This document shows, piece after piece, positions 47,820 to 48,022 of a stretch of 48,022 nt of DNA. Both the position numbers and the translations under genes were made by a program. Source of the stretch: an uncultured Pseudomonadota bacterium (GTDB lineage Bacteria > Pseudomonadota > Alphaproteobacteria > Rs-D84); contig CALABO010000028.1 in the NCBI GenBank assembly GCA_937885575.1, positions 1 through 48,022 of the forward strand. The letters run 5' to 3'. Numbering within the stretch: the first letter of the stretch is position 1; the number at the start of each line of letters is the position of its first letter. Under the pieces are notes generated by a model. It was not told the origin of the DNA, made no database searches, and saw nothing but the letters and a program-made list of their open reading frames with translations.

Positions 47820-48022
47820 TTAGCATTCACACCCGTACTCTGCGGCTTCATCCGGAAAATCAGCACAGTACAAAGTTTGACACTCATCATTTCCCTTTTG
47901 CTCTTCTGAACGTGTATCAGCTTTTAATGTACCCGCCGAACCACCGCCACCGCCATATCCGCCACCGTTTTTGGATTGTTCGATTTTTTTGATTTCGTTA
48001 TGCAACGCAATATTTCCAACAA
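47820..48022 (-). CDS. Secreted coiled-coil/Gly-rich protein, partial, paralogue of 9602-9997
   Basis: Only the C-terminal 67 codons are present; the frame is open to the right edge. It begins in the window with VGNIALHNEIKKIEQSK, nearly identical to the 9602 protein, then a Gly-rich linker (GGGYGGGGGSAG) and a Cys-containing tail ending YGCEC. TTG at 48005 is an internal Leu codon, not a start. It precedes the 47128 gene by 35 bases, as 9602 precedes 8873. Confidence 0.65.
   Translation of the reverse strand, partial: VGNIALHNEIKKIEQSKNGGGYGGGGGSAGTLKADTRSEEQKGNDECQTLYCADFPDEAAEYGCEC

Overview
The window reads as a stretch of chromosome from an alphaproteobacterium, most likely an uncultured, host-associated (gut-type) lineage with a reduced, moderately AT-rich genome. 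The evidence is alphaproteobacterial-type ParE, EF-P, TolB and SufB, rpsT lying close to dnaA, Tol-Pal and outer-membrane barrel proteins (so a Gram-negative envelope), GatCAB, and many short secreted proteins of unknown function. The taxonomic placement is inferred; no rRNA is present.

Layout. 0-2 kb: end of a PlsC-type acyltransferase (+), then tolB and a secreted thermonuclease (-). 2.1-3.4 kb: a ribbon-helix-helix protein plus an unknown 302-aa protein with their own promoter. 3.4-4.7 kb: an orphan VirB2-like small membrane protein and a lipoprotein among palindromic repeats. 4.7-10.3 kb: class II aldolase, efp, a beta-barrel, a 492-aa secreted protein, and a cluster of three small secreted proteins whose relatives reappear at the right edge. 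10.3-10.8 kb: a gene-free repeat region with an RNA-like ladder of competing stems ending in a terminator. 10.8-20 kb: dnaN, asmA-like, rluC-like and a type IV prepilin (-), a short uvrC and pgsA (+), dnaJ (-). 20-27.5 kb: parE (+), dnaA, dprA, plsY (-), rpsT (+). 27.5-30.3 kb: a type IVb pilus pair (TcpQ-domain protein and PilN-type secretin). 30.5-34.1 kb: an operon of a membrane-anchored unknown protein, sufB, sufC and a PerM-type transporter. 34.2-41.9 kb: ruvX divergent from gatC, with two related cysteine-rich unknown genes between gatC and gatA, tRNA-Phe, gatB, two unknown genes and miaB. 41.9-48 kb: an autotransporter-type barrel, tRNA-Lys with a duplicated 3' end, a small barrel, a lipoprotein, an NlpD-like amidase activator, and a second copy of the secreted module.

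How it fits together. Most genes serve core functions: replication and repair (dnaN, dnaA, parE, uvrC, dprA, ruvX), phospholipid synthesis (plsC, plsY, pgsA), translation (rpsT, efp, gatCAB, miaB, rluC-like, two tRNAs), Fe-S assembly (sufBC) and envelope biology (tolB, asmA, nlpD, barrels, pilus parts). Lineage-specific unknown genes are inserted singly or in pairs between these, several with their own consensus TTGACA promoters.

The most unusual signals are: a C-poor UAG/UAA-rich repeat that starts exactly at the stop codon of at least six unrelated genes and also forms near-perfect terminal inverted repeats of a 155-bp element; the stem ladder at 10.4 kb; the paralogous cysteine-rich pair inside gatC-gatA; the duplicated secreted module; and a degenerate tRNA-Lys 3' end 186 bp from the intact gene. 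No CRISPR array, transposase, prophage or complete defence system was seen.
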